This document shows, one piece after another, positions 51,392-59,670 of a DNA stretch of 64,000 nucleotides (within the stretch, counting starts at the first letter, position 1; each line of letters starts with the position of its first letter). The translations under genes and the position numbers were made by a program. A model generated the notes under the pieces. It was not told the DNA's origin, ran no database searches, and saw only the letters and a program-made list of their open reading frames with translations. Origin of the DNA: Kitasatospora sp. SolWspMP-SS2h (lineage in GTDB: Bacteria > Actinomycetota > Actinomycetes > Streptomycetales > Streptomycetaceae); contig NZ_QLLT01000006.1 of NCBI RefSeq assembly GCF_003259315.1, forward strand, positions 230,302 through 294,301, written 5' to 3'.

Positions 51392-51881
51392 TGCGGGTCC
51401 CCCCAGGGTTTCGGGCGGTCGGGACCGCCCCGGCCAGTGGGCCGCGGCACTGCTCCGCGGCACAACACACGCTAGGGAGACGCGCTCTGACGGGCCATCC
51501 GGCCAGACCCCGTCTTCTCCCTGAACCTGCCCCCAGGGAGGAGTGGGGGGCTAACCCCACCCCGGGGGTCGGGGTCCCCCCTCGGGGTCTCCTCCTCGGG
51601 GACGGTGCGACGTCCACCCTGAGGGGGAGCGATCTCCACCCGGAGCACGAGGTGGGAAGGGGCGCGGCCGGGTGACGATGGTGCGGGGCCGGTTCCGTGG
51701 CCGCCCCAGGGGGCAGCCGCGTTACCCACTTGCCGGGCGGCAAGTACGGTCCCGTAGGATGCCCACCAGTCCTTACCTGCCGACCGGCTAGATCCCCGCA
51801 GGGGTCCGCGCGCCGGTCAGAGCCGTTGCCCGGCCCCGTCCCCCCGGCGGCGGTGAACCATGCCCAGGAGGCATTTCGAGC
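51392..51881. promoter_or_regulatory. Palindrome-rich divergent promoter region between two MMPL genes
   Basis: 490 bp without a gene. At 51728-51745 the dyad ACTTGCC-GGGC-GGCAAGT overlaps a possible -35 TTGCCG; TAGGAT (51755-51760) lies 19 bp further and fits a -10 for the plus-strand gene, with a leader of about 115 nt. Between 51540 and 51620 runs of G and C form several overlapping short palindromes. Confidence 0.55.
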
Positions 51882-54044
51882 ATGTTCCACCGACTTGGAC
51901 ATTTCGTCGTCAAGCGGGCCTGGTGGGTGATCATCGCCTGGGTGATCGCCTCCATCGGCTTGGCGGCCTTCGCACCGAAGATGAGTGCTTCGACCGACGA
52001 GTCGGAGTTCCTGCCGAAGCACTACGAGTCGATCCGGGCCTCGGTGCTCCAGGAGCAGAAGTTCCCGGCCGAGTTCTCCCCGGGCGCGATCCTGCTGTTC
52101 GAGCGCACCGACGGCGGCGCCCTGACCGACGCCGACAAGGCCGACATGGCCAAGGTCGTGCAGGGGCTGACGGACGAGCACATCCCGCTGGTCGAGCAGG
52201 TCATCCCGCCGTCCCCGCAGAGCACCTCCAAGGACGGGCACTACGCGATGTCGATGGTCTCCATCGACAAGACGAAGATGCAGACCGACGAGTACGGCGA
52301 CGCCGCGAAGAAGCTCCGCGACGACGGCCGGAAACTCGCCGAGGGCACCTCGCTGAAGTACCAGGTCGGCGGCCAGGCCGCGATGGCCCTGGACCAGAAG
52401 GAGTCCTCCAGCGCCACCGACGCGATCACCATGGTCGCCACCGTGGTGCTGATCGTGGTGATCGTCGGCGTGATCTTCCGCGGCGTGCTGGTCGGCTGGC
52501 TGCCGGTCCTGCTCTCGCTGTTCCCGATGATCGCGGCCAGCGGCCTGATCGCCTTCGTCACCAAGCTGTTCGACCTGAAGAGCTCGCCGATCGCCTCGGC
52601 CATCCAGATCGTGGTGATCCTGGGCGTCGGGACCGACTACTTCCTGTTCCTGATGTTCCGCTACCGCGAGCGGCTGCGGGCCGGCGACGACCGCAAGTCG
52701 GCCGTGGCCAACGGCGTCGGCCGGGTCGGCGAGGCGATCGCCTCGGCGGCGGGCGCGGTCACCGTCGCCTTCGCCGTGCTCATCCTGTCCGAGCTGGGCA
52801 TGTTCACCGCGCTCGGCCCGGCGCTGGCCATCTCGGTGATCGTCACCGCGCTGGCCTCGCTCACCCTGACCCCGGCGCTGCTCGCGGTCATCCCGGCCAA
52901 GGCCACCTTCTGGCCCGGCCGCAAGTGGATGCAGGAGCCCGAGGGCGCCCGCTTCCACCAGCTCGGCCGGACCGTCGGCCGCCGCCCCGGCCTGGTCGCG
53001 GTGGTCTCCGGCGGCCTGCTGGTGATCCTCTCGCTGGCCGGCCTCGGCTACCAGGGCACCTTCGACATGGCGAAGAGCATGATGCCGAAGGACAAGGAGT
53101 CCATGGTCGTCATGGACTCGCTCAGCAAGGGCTTCTCGGCCGGCGCCGCCGACCCGACGCACGTCTTCCTGACCACCGGCGAGGCCGGCGGCAAGCTGGA
53201 CGCCGCCGCGCTGGACGGCTTCGGCGCCAAGCTCGGCCAGGTGCCCGGCGTCGCGGGCGTCGCGGGCGAGCACAAGGTCAGCGAGGACGGCACCACCGCC
53301 GACTTCACCGTGACGCTCAAGGACTCCGCGGCCAGCAACGCGGCGATCGACGCGGTCACCGAGCTGCGCTCCACCGCCCACGCCGCCGCCCCCGACGGCA
53401 GCGAGGCGCTGATCGGCGGCACCTCGTCGGTGTACAAGGACATCAACCTGGCGATGGCCCACGACTACAAGCTGGTCTTCCCGGTGGCGGGTCTGCTGAT
53501 CCTGCTGATCCTGGGCCTCCAGCTGCGCAGCGTGGTCGCGCCCTGGTACCTGATGGCCTCGGTCGGCCTCGGCTTCGCGGCCACCCTGGGCGCCACCACG
53601 GTGGCCTTCCTCAAGATCGGCACCGAGCCCGGTCTGATGTTCATGCTGCCGATCTTCATCTACCTGTTCGTGGTGGCGATCGGCACCGACTACAACATCC
53701 TGATCATCGCCCGCCTGCGGGAGGAGGCCCGCGAGGGCCGCAGCCCGCGCGAGGCGGCCAAGGAGGCGGTCCGACACGCCGGTCCGACCGTCGCCGCGGC
53801 CGGGTTCATCCTGGCGGCGTCCTTCGCGACCTTCATGCTGGCGGGCAACGTGCTCTTCGCCGAGCTGGGCTTCGCGCTGGCCATCGGCATCGTGCTGGCG
53901 GCCTTCGTGATGGCGATGTTCTTCACCCCGGCGATCACCGCCCTGCTGGGCAAGCGGGCCTGGTGGCCCGGTCACGGCGCGATGCCCGACCACGGCCCCG
54001 AGGCGGTCGGCGAGCGCGAGCCGGAGGCGGCCGGCCGGCGTTGA
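51882..54044 (+). CDS. MMPL/RND-family transporter
   Basis: 720-aa pump of the same superfamily as its divergent neighbour, but not a close copy: MFHRLGHFVVKRAWWVIIAW opens the protein. Signature 1 is ILGVGTDYFLFLMFRYRERL, signature 2 AIGTDYNILIIARLREEARE, each following TM4 of its half. The C-terminus is charged and short. No signal peptide other than TM1. An outward export role is family knowledge; the substrate is unknown. The divergent pairing of two different MMPL genes with a shared control region suggests a response module. Confidence 0.92.
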   Translation: MFHRLGHFVVKRAWWVIIAWVIASIGLAAFAPKMSASTDESEFLPKHYESIRASVLQEQKFPAEFSPGAILLFERTDGGALTDADKADMAKVVQGLTDEHIPLVEQVIPPSPQSTSKDGHYAMSMVSIDKTKMQTDEYGDAAKKLRDDGRKLAEGTSLKYQVGGQAAMALDQKESSSATDAITMVATVVLIVVIVGVIFRGVLVGWLPVLLSLFPMIAASGLIAFVTKLFDLKSSPIASAIQIVVILGVGTDYFLFLMFRYRERLRAGDDRKSAVANGVGRVGEAIASAAGAVTVAFAVLILSELGMFTALGPALAISVIVTALASLTLTPALLAVIPAKATFWPGRKWMQEPEGARFHQLGRTVGRRPGLVAVVSGGLLVILSLAGLGYQGTFDMAKSMMPKDKESMVVMDSLSKGFSAGAADPTHVFLTTGEAGGKLDAAALDGFGAKLGQVPGVAGVAGEHKVSEDGTTADFTVTLKDSAASNAAIDAVTELRSTAHAAAPDGSEALIGGTSSVYKDINLAMAHDYKLVFPVAGLLILLILGLQLRSVVAPWYLMASVGLGFAATLGATTVAFLKIGTEPGLMFMLPIFIYLFVVAIGTDYNILIIARLREEAREGRSPREAAKEAVRHAGPTVAAAGFILAASFATFMLAGNVLFAELGFALAIGIVLAAFVMAMFFTPAITALLGKRAWWPGHGAMPDHGPEAVGEREPEAAGRR

Positions 54045-54048
54045 CCCG

Positions 54049-54117
54049 GTGCTGGCCCGGTGCTCATCCGGTGCTGACCCGCTGCTGATCCGGCGCTAGT
54101 CCGGTGCTGATCCGGTG
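54049..54117 (+). repeat. Imperfect 12-bp tandem repeats
   Basis: About six units resembling GATCCGGTGCTG directly after the MMPL stop and before its terminator. Non-coding. Confidence 0.65.
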
Positions 54118-54123
54118 GGACAA

Positions 54124-54157
54124 GGGGGCATGCGGCCCGAACGGACCGCATGCCCCC
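54124..54157 (+). terminator. Terminator of the MMPL gene
   Basis: Perfect 12-bp stem (GGGGGCATGCGG / CCGCATGCCCCC) with a 10-nt loop. Confidence 0.7.
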
Positions 54158-54224
54158 TGCGCGCGGTCGCGAAACGCGGTGTGACCAGCGCAACCATTGC
54201 TGCCGTTGACGAGGACCGGCGTGC

Positions 54225-54395
54225 TATTGTCGAAGCAGTTGCAGTATTGGTTCCCATGAACGTGTGTGTGCGCCTGCTGGTTCCAACCGCCAGGCGCATT
54301 TGTTTTGTCCGGTGTTTAGTCTCCGGATGGGGATCGCGGCTACGTGGGGCGCACGAGGTGTGTGTCCCAATGCCCCAGTGAAAGTGGAGACGGTT
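54225..54395 (+). promoter_or_regulatory. Structured 5' leader of the cold-shock gene
   Basis: A TTGACG (54206-54211) and TATTGT (54225-54230) pair is only 13 bp apart, so the exact promoter is uncertain. Within the leader, GCGCCTG (54270-54276) pairs with CAGGCGC (54291-54297) and is followed by ATTTGTTTTG, which looks like an attenuator. A 41-codon ORF spans 54256-54381. Confidence 0.55.
54256..54381 (+). CDS. Possible leader ORF upstream of csp
   Basis: 41-codon ORF beginning [20 protein letters not shown] and rich in Cys, Arg and Val. Its stop is 14 nt before the csp ATG. The terminator-like hairpin lies inside it, so its translation would affect folding of the leader. No Shine-Dalgarno sequence is evident, so it may be leaderless or not translated. 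Low confidence as a gene. Confidence 0.25.
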   Translation: MNVCVRLLVPTARRICFVRCLVSGWGSRLRGAHEVCVPMPQ

Positions 54396-54599
54396 ATGGC
54401 TACCGGCACCGTGAAGTGGTTCAACAGCGAAAAGGGCTACGGCTTCATCGAGCAGGACGGCGGCGGCGCCGACGTGTTCGCTCACTACTCGAACATCCAG
54501 TCGACCGGCTTCCGTGAGCTCGTCGAGGGCCAGAAGGTCGAGTTCGACGTCACCCAGGGCCAGAAGGGCCCGCAGGCGGAGAACATCCGCCCCATCTGA
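54396..54599 (+). CDS. Cold-shock protein (CspA family)
   Basis: 67-aa OB-fold RNA chaperone. [20 protein letters not shown] carries RNP-1 (KGYGFIE) and [14 protein letters not shown] carries RNP-2 (DVFAHY); the end is GPQAENIRP. Size and motifs are diagnostic. It binds single-stranded nucleic acid and melts cold-stabilised structure in mRNA. GGAG 8 nt before the ATG. It lies upstream of a DEAD-box RNA helicase, a functional pair kept in many streptomycetes, with a hairpin between them that would set their expression ratio. Confidence 0.97.
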   Translation: MATGTVKWFNSEKGYGFIEQDGGGADVFAHYSNIQSTGFRELVEGQKVEFDVTQGQKGPQAENIRPI

Positions 54600-54632
54600 G
54601 TCCCGGCTCACGCCGACTCCTAGATGTTGCAG

Positions 54633-54669
54633 GCGAGGGCCCGTGCCTCCACAGGGTACGGGCCCTCGT
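54633..54669 (+). terminator. Hairpin between csp and the RNA helicase gene
   Basis: 12-bp stem GCGAGGGCCCGT / ACGGGCCCTCGT with a 13-nt loop, 34 nt after the csp stop. It probably terminates or partly terminates csp transcription. Confidence 0.65.
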
Positions 54670-54790
54670 CCATGCCGCCCGACGGCCGGGGCGGCCCCTC
54701 TTCCTCCTCATCCGGCGGCCGAACCGTTTCCCAGCCCAGCGGGTCCCTCCCGCGCATCCGGCTGGCGGCCCCCAGAGAGTGGGAACACCC

Positions 54791-56617
54791 ATGCCCGAGC
54801 AGTCCCGTCCGCGCACCGACCAGCCCCGTACCGGGCAGTCCCGCGGCCAGCAGTCCCGTACCGGCCAGACCCGCGGTGAGCAGCCCCGCGACGAGCAGGC
54901 CCGCGCCGACCGGCCGCGCACCCGCGGCGGGCAGCCGCGCACCGGTGCCGCCCGTAACGGCGCCCCCCGCACCGACGCCGGCCGCGGTGGCGCGCCGCGC
55001 GGTGAGCAGCCGCGCCGGGCGCGGCGCGGTGCGGCCCCCGCGGCGGCGCCCGCCGAGGACTTCACGCCCGTGCAGGGCACCCCGTCCCGGCCGCCGGCGG
55101 CGAGCTTCGCCGAGCTGGAGCTGTCCGCCGGGCTGCTGAAGGAGCTCGGCGCGCAGGGCGTCACCGAGCCCTTCCCGATCCAAGCCGCCACGCTGCCGGA
55201 CGCGCTGGCCGGGCGCGACGTGCTCGGCCGGGGCCGCACCGGCTCCGGCAAGACGCTCGCCTTCGGCCTGCCGCTGCTGGTGCGCACCGCGGGCAAGCGG
55301 GCCTCCGCGCGGCGTCCGCTGGCCCTGGTGCTGGTTCCCACCCGCGAGCTGGCCCAGCAGGTCACCGAGGCGCTCGCCCCGTACGCCGGGGTGCTGAACC
55401 TGCGGATCACCACCGTGGTCGGCGGCATGTCGATCACCCGGCAGTCCAACCAGGTCCGGCGCGGCACCGAGGTGCTGGTCGCCACTCCCGGCCGGCTGGA
55501 CGACCTGATCCAGCGCGGCGACGTGTTCCTGGACGACGTGGCGATCACCGTCCTCGACGAGGCCGACCAGATGGCCGACATGGGCTTCCTGCCGCAGGTC
55601 GTCAAGCTGCTGGAGCAGGTTGCCGAGGGCGGGCAGCGGATGCTGTTCTCCGCCACCCTGGACCGCAACGTGGACCGCCTGGTCAACCGCTTCCTCACCG
55701 ACCCGGTCACCCATTCGGTGGACCCGTCGGCCGGGGCGGTCACCACCATGGACCACCACCTGCTCCAGCTCGACCCCGCCGACAAGGCCGAGACCACCGC
55801 CCGGATCGCCGCCCGCGACGGCCGGGTGATCATGTTCGTGCACACCAAGCACGGCGCCGACCGGCTCGCCAAGCAGCTGCGCGCCCACGGCGTGGTCGCC
55901 GCCGCGCTGCACGGCGGCAAGTCGCAGCCGCAGCGCAACCGGGTGCTCGACCAGTTCCGCGAGGGCGAGGTCACCGCGCTGATCGCCACCAACGTCGCCG
56001 CCCGCGGCATCCACATCGACGGCCTCGACCTGGTCGTCAACGTCGACCCGCCGATCGACCACAAGGACTACCTGCACCGCGGCGGACGCACCGCCCGGGC
56101 CGGCGAGTCCGGCACCGTGGTCACCCTGGTGCTGCCCGAGCAGCGCCGCGAGGTCAACCGGCTGATGACCATCGCCGGCATCCGTCCGACCGTCACCAAG
56201 GTCCGCCCCGAGGACGGCGAGCTGGGGCGCATCACCGGCGCCCGCACCCCGTCCGGCGTGGCGGTGGCGCTGCCGGTGCCCGCCGCGGTCGCCGCGGCCC
56301 TGGTGCCGCAGCCGTCGGCCGCGGGCACGGGCGCGGAGGGCGCCGGACGCGGCCGGGGGCGCGGGCGCGGCGCGGCGAAGCCGGTGGACGGCGAGGCGCG
56401 TCGCCGTCCGGCGAAGCGGGCCGACGGCGGCCTGCCCAAGGACGTCGACATGAGCGGCAACCCGCGCCGCCCCCGCCCCAAGCAGCGCCCCGGCGCGGGC
56501 TCCCCGCAGATGGCGGCCGGCTTCATCGGCAAGACCTCCGGGCGGGCGAAGCCGGGCTCCGGCGCGAAGAGCGGCTCCAACTACGGGACGGGACGCCAGC
56601 GCCGCAAGACGGACTAG
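54791..56617 (+). CDS. DEAD-box ATP-dependent RNA helicase
   Basis: 608-aa helicase with a Gln/Arg/Gly-rich N-terminal tail (1-85). Core: Q-motif and Walker A RGRTGSGKTLAFGLPLL, PTRELAQQV (Ia), TPGRLDDL, DEADQM (motif II), LFSATLDRN (III), HTKHGADRLAKQL, IATNVAARGIHIDGLD, HRGGRTARAGESG (VI). The C-terminal tail is basic and Gly/Arg-rich (GRGRGRGRG, RRPAKRAD), a general RNA-binding feature. With the upstream csp it forms a cold-adaptation pair. ATG 54791; an in-frame GTG 12 nt earlier is possible. Confidence 0.95.
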   Translation: MPEQSRPRTDQPRTGQSRGQQSRTGQTRGEQPRDEQARADRPRTRGGQPRTGAARNGAPRTDAGRGGAPRGEQPRRARRGAAPAAAPAEDFTPVQGTPSRPPAASFAELELSAGLLKELGAQGVTEPFPIQAATLPDALAGRDVLGRGRTGSGKTLAFGLPLLVRTAGKRASARRPLALVLVPTRELAQQVTEALAPYAGVLNLRITTVVGGMSITRQSNQVRRGTEVLVATPGRLDDLIQRGDVFLDDVAITVLDEADQMADMGFLPQVVKLLEQVAEGGQRMLFSATLDRNVDRLVNRFLTDPVTHSVDPSAGAVTTMDHHLLQLDPADKAETTARIAARDGRVIMFVHTKHGADRLAKQLRAHGVVAAALHGGKSQPQRNRVLDQFREGEVTALIATNVAARGIHIDGLDLVVNVDPPIDHKDYLHRGGRTARAGESGTVVTLVLPEQRREVNRLMTIAGIRPTVTKVRPEDGELGRITGARTPSGVAVALPVPAAVAAALVPQPSAAGTGAEGAGRGRGRGRGAAKPVDGEARRRPAKRADGGLPKDVDMSGNPRRPRPKQRPGAGSPQMAAGFIGKTSGRAKPGSGAKSGSNYGTGRQRRKTD

Positions 56618-56635
56618 CCGGCGGAGGCTCCCCGT

Positions 56636-56664
56636 GCCGCGGGCGGCTGCGCGCCGCCCGCGGC
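56636..56664. terminator. Terminator between helicase and MarR genes
   Basis: Perfect 12-bp stem (GCCGCGGGCGGC / GCCGCCCGCGGC) with a 5-nt loop, 18 nt after the helicase stop and before the convergent MarR end. Confidence 0.7.
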
Positions 56665-56684
56665 GGGGACGGGGCGCCGCCCGC

Positions 56685-57164
56685 TCAGCCCTGCGGCCTC
56701 TCCGGCTCCTCCGGCTTCTCAGGCCGGGGGAGGCGGCGGACGGCCGTGACCAGCGGGGCGAGTTCGGGGCGCCGCTCGGCGCTGTCGAGGGCTTCGGCGA
56801 GGGCGCGGTCGTTGGTCGGCCGGGCCCGTTCGAGCAGGGCGAGGCCGTCCGGGGTGACGTTGGTGTAGATGCCGCGCCGGTCGGTGGGGCAGAGGTAGCG
56901 CGACAGCAGGCCGCGGTCCTCCAGCCGGGTGACCAGGCGGGTGGTGGCGCTCTGGCTCAGCACGACCGCGTCGGCCAGCTGGTTCATCCGGAAGTGGCCG
57001 CCGTCGCCGTCGTGCTGGTCGGAGAGCACGTCCAGGACGGAGAACTCGCGGACGCTGAGCTCGTGTTCGGCCTGGAGGGCGCGTTCGACGTGGGCCTCGA
57101 TCCGGCCGTGCAGGGCGGTCAGGGCGCACCAGCCGTGCGCCAGTCCGGGGTCCGGTCGGGTCAT
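56685..57164 (-). CDS. MarR-family transcriptional regulator
   Basis: 159-aa dimeric winged-helix repressor. Helical dimer segment 10-35, HTH REFSVLDVLSDQHD..FRMNQLADAVVLSQSATTRLV, wing DRGLLSRYLCPTDRRGIYTNVTPDG. A MarR ligand (phenolic or antibiotic) is typical; the target is probably the divergent gene at 57291 or its own promoter, with 126 bp between starts. The C-terminus is Pro/Glu-rich. ATG 57164. No transporter is adjacent, unlike many MarR loci. Confidence 0.88.
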   Translation of the reverse strand: MTRPDPGLAHGWCALTALHGRIEAHVERALQAEHELSVREFSVLDVLSDQHDGDGGHFRMNQLADAVVLSQSATTRLVTRLEDRGLLSRYLCPTDRRGIYTNVTPDGLALLERARPTNDRALAEALDSAERRPELAPLVTAVRRLPRPEKPEEPERPQG

Positions 57165-57290
57165 GGCCCGTGCTCCCTCCGTCGGTGGTCCTGCCGCGGG
57201 CCCGTCGCGGGCCCGTTCCGGACAAGCTTAGTCGAGATGTGCAAATTCCCGCGCCTGCAAGTATCTGTCGGCGGGGGAGGAAGAGGGACG

Positions 57291-57809
57291 GTGGTCCGGG
57301 TGGAACGGGGCGCACGGCTGGACGCCCAGGAGGCGGCCCTGGACGCGCTGCTCGCGGCGCTCGGCATCGAGGCCCCGCCCGCACCGGACGCCCGGGTCGA
57401 GGCCCTGGCCGCCTGCGCCCCCGGCTACGCCCAGTACCACCGCATCGGCCACAAGCGGCAGGCCGCCTACCGCCACCTCACCGGGGACCGCGCCGCGACC
57501 CGCACCCACTACCCGGCGGTCCTGGATGCCCTCCTCACCGACGACGACCCCTCCTCCCCGCGCTGGCTGGCCCAGGCCCTGGCCGTCGCCGGCGGCAGCC
57601 GCCGCCTCCAGCAGGAACTCCTCACCGCCCTGGAGACCGGCGACCCGCTCCGCCAGGTCTGCGCCCTCACCGCCTGGCGCTGGGCGGACACCCCCCACCC
57701 CGACCTGGCCCGGCACTTCCGCACGGCCCGCCGCGCGGCGGCGGAGCGCGCGACGGACCCCTGGGTGCGCGGGCGGCTCGACGAATCCGCTTCCACTGAA
57801 GGCGATTGA
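57291..57809 (+). CDS. Conserved hypothetical, all-helical
   Basis: 172-aa cytoplasmic protein without membrane segments. It is almost wholly alpha-helical with repeated Leu/Ala/Trp helices (LDAQEAALDALLAALG, WLAQALAVAGGSRRLQQELL, VCALTAWRWADTPHPDL) that look like HEAT-type or TPR-type pairs. No catalytic motif. GTG 57291 follows a strong Shine-Dalgarno (GGGGGAGGAAGAGGG); a second GTG lies three codons later. Divergent from the MarR gene and therefore its likely target. Function unknown. Confidence 0.72.
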   Translation: MVRVERGARLDAQEAALDALLAALGIEAPPAPDARVEALAACAPGYAQYHRIGHKRQAAYRHLTGDRAATRTHYPAVLDALLTDDDPSSPRWLAQALAVAGGSRRLQQELLTALETGDPLRQVCALTAWRWADTPHPDLARHFRTARRAAAERATDPWVRGRLDESASTEGD

Positions 57810-57954
57810 CGGGTCGTCAACGCGATCGGTGGGAGCGCGAGTAGGTTCGGCCGGGAAGGCCTTGGGCGGCTGACCCTCTCCGGATCGGGCGCCAACTCCC
57901 CGGTCAGGCAGGCGCTTTGGCCCTGCCCGTGGGGTTGTCCGGAGGAGCGGTGCG

Positions 57955-59106
57955 CTAGTGACCGAAGGCCGCGTCGGTGTTCTTCGTCTGCGGGCGCCGC
58001 TCGGGCGGGAGCGGCTGGGCGTGGGACTTCTCCACGGCCTCGGCGCGGGCCGCGTGGAAGACCTCGACCGGGTCGCCCTGCTTGGCCCAGACCGAGGCAC
58101 CGCACCAGGGGCCGATGAGCCGGAACTGCTCCAGGGCGGCCTCGTACAGGCCGGCCCGGCCGAGGTAGTGGGCCAGCAGGTGCCGCAGCCCCGGGAGGCG
58201 GGTGTTCTCGGGGTCGACCGCGGACAGCGCCTCGGCGACGGCGGTCAGCCGGGCGGTCGCGGCAGGGCCGATCGGGAGGCCGGAGCCACGCTCCTCGAGC
58301 TCGGACAGGGCGTGCAGGTAGATGCCCGCGAGCGGGCTGCGCGGCGGGGCGCCGTCCATGGCCTGCTCGGCGAAGCGGGTCATCTGCCCGTTGCTGCCGT
58401 ACCACTTGGCGCACCAGTACTGCATGCCCTGCCAGTGGCCCTCGTAGTGGTGCGGGGCGCGGGCCACCAGGCCCTCCCACAGCGGGCGGAAGCGGTCGGG
58501 CTTGTACTGCGCGCCGCGCGCCGCCGTCACCATGACCACCCACGGCGCCGGGTTCGCCTGGTCCAGCAGCGCGGCCCGCCGGGCCGCCTCGATCGCGGCC
58601 GGCAGCAGGGCCCGGAACTCGGCGAACTTCTCGGCCGGCACCTCGTTCGCGTACCCGCTGCCCCGGATCGCCCAGGCGCGGTGCACCATCGCGTCGGCCT
58701 CCAGGGCCGCCGCGTCGCAGCTGTCCGGGTCCGCCGCACGCCAGGCCGCCAGCCAGGAGTCGTCCTCACAGGCGATCGCGCGCAGCAGCTCGAAGCGCGA
58801 CCAGTGCTCGTCCCAGTCGCCCGCGGCCGCCGCGAGGTGGTCGGCGGCGGCCCGCCAGTCGCCGCCCCGGACGGCGGCCGCCAGCGCCCGCGTCGCCTCG
58901 GCCGCCCGGGCCGGCGCGGGCGGACCGACCCGGCGCGGGTCGAGCGCCGCACGGGGCGCCAGCCCGTACGCGGCGGCGTCGAACGAGGCAGGCACCCGGT
59001 AGGCGGCAGGTGTCTTCGGGGCGGACGGCCGGGCGCCCTTCGAACGGGAGCCGAGGAGCAGGGAGACGACCGCCAGGACGGCGATCGGGAGGATGATGTG
59101 CGTCAC
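57955..59106 (-). CDS. DUF4034-like protein with N-terminal anchor
   Basis: 383-aa protein. MTHIILPIAVLAVVSLLLG is an uncleaved membrane anchor or signal, followed by a 35-residue linker and an Ala/Trp-rich helical solenoid (about 60-370). It includes RGGDWRAAADHLAAAAGDWD, WSRFELLRAIACEDDSWLAAW, HRAWAIRGSGYANEVPAEKF, APWVVMVTAARGAQYKPDRF and MQYWCAKWYGSNGQMTRFAE. The Trp and WCAKW pattern is what I associate with DUF4034, found in streptomycetes with unknown function. It would face the inside of the membrane. 59107-59426 shows no other gene. Confidence 0.75.
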   Translation of the reverse strand: MTHIILPIAVLAVVSLLLGSRSKGARPSAPKTPAAYRVPASFDAAAYGLAPRAALDPRRVGPPAPARAAEATRALAAAVRGGDWRAAADHLAAAAGDWDEHWSRFELLRAIACEDDSWLAAWRAADPDSCDAAALEADAMVHRAWAIRGSGYANEVPAEKFAEFRALLPAAIEAARRAALLDQANPAPWVVMVTAARGAQYKPDRFRPLWEGLVARAPHHYEGHWQGMQYWCAKWYGSNGQMTRFAEQAMDGAPPRSPLAGIYLHALSELEERGSGLPIGPAATARLTAVAEALSAVDPENTRLPGLRHLLAHYLGRAGLYEAALEQFRLIGPWCGASVWAKQGDPVEVFHAARAEAVEKSHAQPLPPERRPQTKNTDAAFGH

Positions 59107-59426
59107 GGGGGGAGATCATCCCGGTTCGAACGACCGGCGGCAAGGGAGGAATTCGACGGCCCCGCCGGGCGCTTCCGGGCGGTTGCCGGCCGCTGTTCTG
59201 TGAGCGGAGTTGACCTGGCGTCAGCTCTCTTCCCGATTACCGCCTTCCGCTGCGCGGAGGGCCGGTACGACCTGTCGGAACGTCTTCGAGGAGTTCGATC
59301 GGAGATACCCCGACATCTCGCCGCGGACCGGCGTCGGATGACGGAGAAGTGGTGAAGTGCGGCCTGACGGCCGCGCCTTTTCCACAGGTACGACGCAGAC
59401 GCGGATGTCACGGGAGGTGGGGACCC

Positions 59427-59652
59427 ATGGTGGCGATGTCGGACGTCGTGAGGGGTCTTCCCGGGGCGCCGGACGGTGCGCGCGGGCTGTCGGCCGACGG
59501 GATCGCGCGGATCGAGGCGGATCAGGGGGTGTCGCTGCCGGCCGATGACCGGGAGTTGCGGCGTCTACGAGATCGGTGAGGACGGGGAGCCCGCGTACCG
59601 GTGCGCGGAGTCCTTCGCCGAGTTCCTGGTCGGGGTCCTCGAACAGGACTGA
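59427..59652 (+). pseudogene. Remnant of a SUKH (SMI1/KNR4) family gene
   Basis: Frame 1 from ATG 59427 (GGGAGGTGGGG before it) encodes a SUKH-type N-terminus (GLSADGIARIEADQGVSLPA). It then runs into a stop at 59577. Overlapping it in another frame, 59563-59652 encodes YEIGEDGEPAYRCAESFAEF and LVGVLEQD, the typical C-terminus of the same family. The middle ~100 residues are missing, so an internal deletion plus frameshift has left a non-functional gene. SUKH proteins are often immunity proteins against nuclease toxins; no toxin gene is nearby. Confidence 0.72.
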
Positions 59653-59670
59653 ACCGGCGGTGGTGCGGCG

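Noticed and set aside
51472..51729. Small minus-strand frame between the two MMPL genes
   Set aside because: Composition follows palindromic GC runs, no Shine-Dalgarno, no recognisable domain; better read as control region.
54206..54230. TTGACG/TATTGT as a standard csp promoter
   Set aside because: The spacer is only 13 bp, too short for a housekeeping promoter; left as uncertain.
59107..59426. Gene in the gap between the DUF4034-like gene and the SUKH remnant
   Set aside because: Nothing with a ribosome site or recognisable domain; a frame from 59349 is only the extension of the SUKH remnant.
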